Assembly: GCA_007116495.1 (NCBI GenBank)
Contig: SKIJ01000075.1
Coordinates: forward strand, 1-34,210
Source of the DNA: Cryomorphaceae bacterium
Lineage (GTDB): Bacteria; Bacteroidota; Bacteroidia; Flavobacteriales; Schleiferiaceae
Reading direction: 5' to 3'
DNA: 34,210 nt
Both the position numbers and the translations under genes were made by a program. Under the pieces are notes generated by a model. The model did no database searches, had not been told where the DNA came from, and was given only the letters and a program-made list of their open reading frames with translations. Positions 32,041-34,210 of this stretch are shown one piece after another (positions within the stretch are counted from its first letter, which is position 1; each line of letters begins with the position of its first letter).

Positions 32041-32382
32041 ATGAGAAGCATTCGCAACAAAGTTACCCTGATTGGTAACCTGGGAGCCAAGCCCGAGATT
32101 CGAGAATTTGAAAGCGGCAATAAGTTGGCGACCTTTCGCTTAGCCACCAACGACGTTCGTTACAACGCAAAAGGTGAAAAGGTGACCGAAACCACTTGGC
32201 ACCGTTTAAAGGCCTGGGGAAAGTTAGCAGACACCATTGCTAAATACACGGATACCGGCCAAGAAATTGCGGTGGAGGGAAGGTTGGTAACCAATTCGTT
32301 TAAAAATAAGGATGGTGAAGACGTCAACCTCACCGAAATCGAAGTCAACGATTTCATGTTTCTCCGTAAAAAGGCGGGGTAG
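32041..32382 (+). CDS. ssb: Single-stranded DNA-binding protein
   Basis: A 113-residue OB-fold protein starting at MRSIRNKVTLIGNLGAKPEI; a possible earlier start at 31987 adds residues with no family match. Typical Ssb segments follow: ATFRLATNDV, TTWHRLKAWGKLADTIAKY, GQEIAVEGRLVTNSFKNKDG and TEIEVNDFMFLRKKAG. It is short, ending right after the OB fold and lacking the long disordered tail and acidic tip (DDxIPF-like) through which housekeeping Ssb binds repair proteins. It is therefore probably a secondary paralogue, of the kind seen in many Bacteroidota, and the main ssb is likely elsewhere. A strong terminator follows the gene. Confidence 0.92.
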   Translation: MRSIRNKVTLIGNLGAKPEIREFESGNKLATFRLATNDVRYNAKGEKVTETTWHRLKAWGKLADTIAKYTDTGQEIAVEGRLVTNSFKNKDGEDVNLTEIEVNDFMFLRKKAG

Positions 32383-32389
32383 CGTTGCG

Positions 32390-32428
32390 AAAGCGGTAAC
32401 AAGAAAGAATCTTGTTGCCGCTTTTTTT
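32390..32428 (+). terminator. Intrinsic terminator of ssb
   Basis: A 14-bp stem with one G-T wobble (AAAGCGGTAACAAG 32390-32403 / CTTGTTGCCGCTTT 32411-32424), a 7-nt loop and a T-tract up to 32428. It begins 7 nt after the ssb stop and lies 46 nt before the helicase ATG, so the helicase must have its own promoter in that gap or depend on readthrough. Confidence 0.85.
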
Positions 32429-32474
32429 ATTCCCGTACGTTACTTTAATTTGTGTTTTAGGAATATATTTCATC

Positions 32475-34210
32475 ATGGAAACAAGCAGATCACATAAACT
32501 TGCAGAAGATTATTTGCGCTACACGTCATCATCGGTTTTTCTTACCGGAAAAGCCGGTACGGGCAAAACCACCTTTCTGAGAGAAGTCGTGCCCCAAATA
32601 CCCAAACAGCAATTGGTAGCCGCCCCCACGGGGGTTGCAGCCATGAATGCCGGAGGGGTGACGTTGCACTCTCTATTTCAGTTGCCATTTGGTCCTTATT
32701 TACCTATAGATCATCAACCGACCAATGCTCCCGATGGTGTTGATTGGCGCAATCGCAAAACGCTCATGCGCAACGTTCGCATAGCAGCTTCCAAACGCAA
32801 GCTGCTGCAGCGTCTCGAGTTACTCATCATCGACGAGGTGTCTATGGTTCGTGCCGATATGTTCGACGCCATTGACCGAACGTTGCGTTCAATACGGCGC
32901 AACAGTCAACCGTTTGGTGGAGTGCAGTTGCTGTTGATTGGCGATCTTCGTCAGCTTTCACCGGTGGTCAAAAACAATGAATGGGCTCTTTTGAAGGAAC
33001 ATTATCGCTCACCCTTTTTTTTCGACGCCAAGGTAATGGGTGACATCAATTGCGTCAACATCGAGTTGAAAACAGTTTACCGGCAAAGCGACCAGGTCTT
33101 TGTTGGCCTGTTGAATCGCTTGCGAAACAATAACATTACCCAAGATGACTTGGATTTACTGGAAAAGCGGTACCAGCCCAACTTTACACCACCGGGCGAT
33201 CAACAATACATTACACTGTGCTCGCACAATCACCAAGCAAATGCAATTAATAATACGCGTTTGAATAAGCTTTCGGGGTCGGTGGAGGTTCTATCGGCTG
33301 TGGTTAAGGGGGAATTTCCCGAACACAGCTATCCTGCCGAGTTTGAGCTTCACCTTAAGCCGGGCGCGCAAGTGATGTTTGTTCGCAACGATACGGGCGA
33401 AGAACGTCGATATTACAATGGAAAGATTGGTGTCGTCAACCGCATTTGTGAAGACGGAGTGGAGGTTCATTTCACCGACGGTTCAGATCCCGTAATGGTA
33501 GAGCCCATAGAGTGGAAAAATGTGCGCTACATGGTTGACCAAGACAACAACGTTAAAGAGACCAACCTTGGCTCGTTTATTCAATATCCGTTGCGGTTGG
33601 CTTGGGCCATTACCATTCATAAAAGTCAGGGGCTAACCTTTGAGCGTGCCATTATCAACGCCGGAGAATCGTTTGCTTCCGGACAGGTTTACGTTGCCTT
33701 GAGTCGATTGACATCGCTTGATGGTTTGGTACTGCAAACGCGAATCCCCGCTGATCGCATTACTGTAGATGCAGCGGTTTCGTCCTTTATGGACGATTTT
33801 CGCGCTGACGATACGCTCTCCGATTTATTGGTTCAACAGAAGCAGTCTTACGCGCGTCAATTGGTGGAACAAGCTACGGATATTCGTCCTTTTTCCATTG
33901 TATTCCGCCCGTTCTATCAAGATATTCCAACGATGAAAGTAACAGATAAAACGAATCTCTTAGCATGGGCAGAACAAACATCCAAAGGGATTGATGAATG
34001 GATTTCTGTTCACAATAAGTTGATGGGTTATCTAAACCAATATTGGCCTGAGGGTCGCATTCCACACGAAAATGTGTTGAAACGCTGCGCTGATGGGTGT
34101 GTGTACTTTTCGGGTTTACACAAAAAGCACCTTCTTCAGCCCATTGTTGAAGAGCTTAAACGACTTGCTCAAAGTAAAACAACGAAGCGTGTGTCCGAAA
34201 GCATGCAGCA
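32475..34210 (+). CDS. PIF1/RecD-like DNA helicase (3' end outside window)
   Basis: The frame is open from the ATG at 32475 to the window end (578 codons and two bases), so the C-terminus is missing. Superfamily 1B helicase motifs are in order: Walker A LTGKAGTGKTTF (K31), APTGVAAMNAGGVTLHS, Walker B LLIIDEVSMV, motif III GDLRQLSPV, TVYRQ, a PIF1-like beta-hairpin region GAQVMFVRND, and the C-terminal motifs LAWAITIHKSQGLTF and VYVALSRLTSLDGL. It should unwind DNA in the 5' to 3' direction using ATP. Downstream of the helicase core there is an unassigned extension of more than 120 residues (FFRADDTLSD-like region onward) without recognised motifs. Neighbour ssb supports a DNA role, although a terminator separates them. 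Confidence 0.93.
   Translation, partial: METSRSHKLAEDYLRYTSSSVFLTGKAGTGKTTFLREVVPQIPKQQLVAAPTGVAAMNAGGVTLHSLFQLPFGPYLPIDHQPTNAPDGVDWRNRKTLMRNVRIAASKRKLLQRLELLIIDEVSMVRADMFDAIDRTLRSIRRNSQPFGGVQLLLIGDLRQLSPVVKNNEWALLKEHYRSPFFFDAKVMGDINCVNIELKTVYRQSDQVFVGLLNRLRNNNITQDDLDLLEKRYQPNFTPPGDQQYITLCSHNHQANAINNTRLNKLSGSVEVLSAVVKGEFPEHSYPAEFELHLKPGAQVMFVRNDTGEERRYYNGKIGVVNRICEDGVEVHFTDGSDPVMVEPIEWKNVRYMVDQDNNVKETNLGSFIQYPLRLAWAITIHKSQGLTFERAIINAGESFASGQVYVALSRLTSLDGLVLQTRIPADRITVDAAVSSFMDDFRADDTLSDLLVQQKQSYARQLVEQATDIRPFSIVFRPFYQDIPTMKVTDKTNLLAWAEQTSKGIDEWISVHNKLMGYLNQYWPEGRIPHENVLKRCADGCVYFSGLHKKHLLQPIVEELKRLAQSKTTKRVSESMQ

Noticed and set aside
1-34210. Defence island, prophage or transposon
   Set aside because: No integrase, transposase, phage structural, toxin-antitoxin or restriction genes; the helicase and nuclease genes are typical housekeeping families here.

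Overview
The window looks like ordinary chromosome of a member of the Bacteroidota, most likely a marine-type Flavobacteriales bacterium. The evidence is a giant secreted protein with a type IX secretion C-terminal domain, a TonB-dependent receptor, a GWxTD-domain protein, tandem rhomboids beside mutL, a 6S-like RNA between zapA and rny, and several promoters matching the Bacteroidota form (TTG, about 19-20 bp, TAnnTTTG) with no strong Shine-Dalgarno sequences. I see no prophage, insertion sequence, integrase, CRISPR array or recognisable defence island.

Layout. 1-4.9 kb: 3' part of a TonB-dependent receptor, a lipoylated 2-oxoacid dehydrogenase E2, a DEDDh exonuclease whose stop codon lies inside a palindromic 28-bp tandem array, and a fumarylacetoacetate hydrolase family enzyme. 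5.0-9.9 kb: one 1611-residue secreted protein alternating five jelly-roll-like modules with CARDB/Ig-like domains. 10-13.2 kb: dihydrolipoyl dehydrogenase (minus), a tiny cysteine-rich lipoprotein (plus) and a cystathionine beta-synthase-type enzyme (minus). 13.3-15.7 kb (minus): coiled-coil protein, zapA, 6S-like RNA, rny. 15.9-20.4 kb (plus): SixA-like phosphatase, polyphosphate kinase, a dihaem cytochrome c peroxidase lipoprotein and type II 3-dehydroquinase. 20.3-23.8 kb (minus): operon of GWxTD protein, LpxL-like acyltransferase and family 2 glycosyltransferase. 23.84 kb: tRNA-Ser(UGA). 24-26.9 kb (minus): proline biosynthesis proC-proB-proA. 27.2-31.5 kb (plus): five-gene unit of Smr protein, 89-residue membrane-tail protein, mutL and two rhomboid proteases. 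31.5-34.2 kb: small zinc-ribbon protein (minus), single-stranded DNA-binding protein (plus) and a PIF1-like helicase cut by the window end.

Most genes are housekeeping. The points most worth a second look are the palindrome array at 4021-4131, the 6S-like rod RNA directly upstream of rny, the MutL with degenerate endonuclease motifs inside an Smr/rhomboid operon, the modular secreted giant, and four small uncharacterised proteins (11645-11848, 15386-15673, 27733-28002, 31540-31875). I did not find a convincing wholly new multi-gene system.
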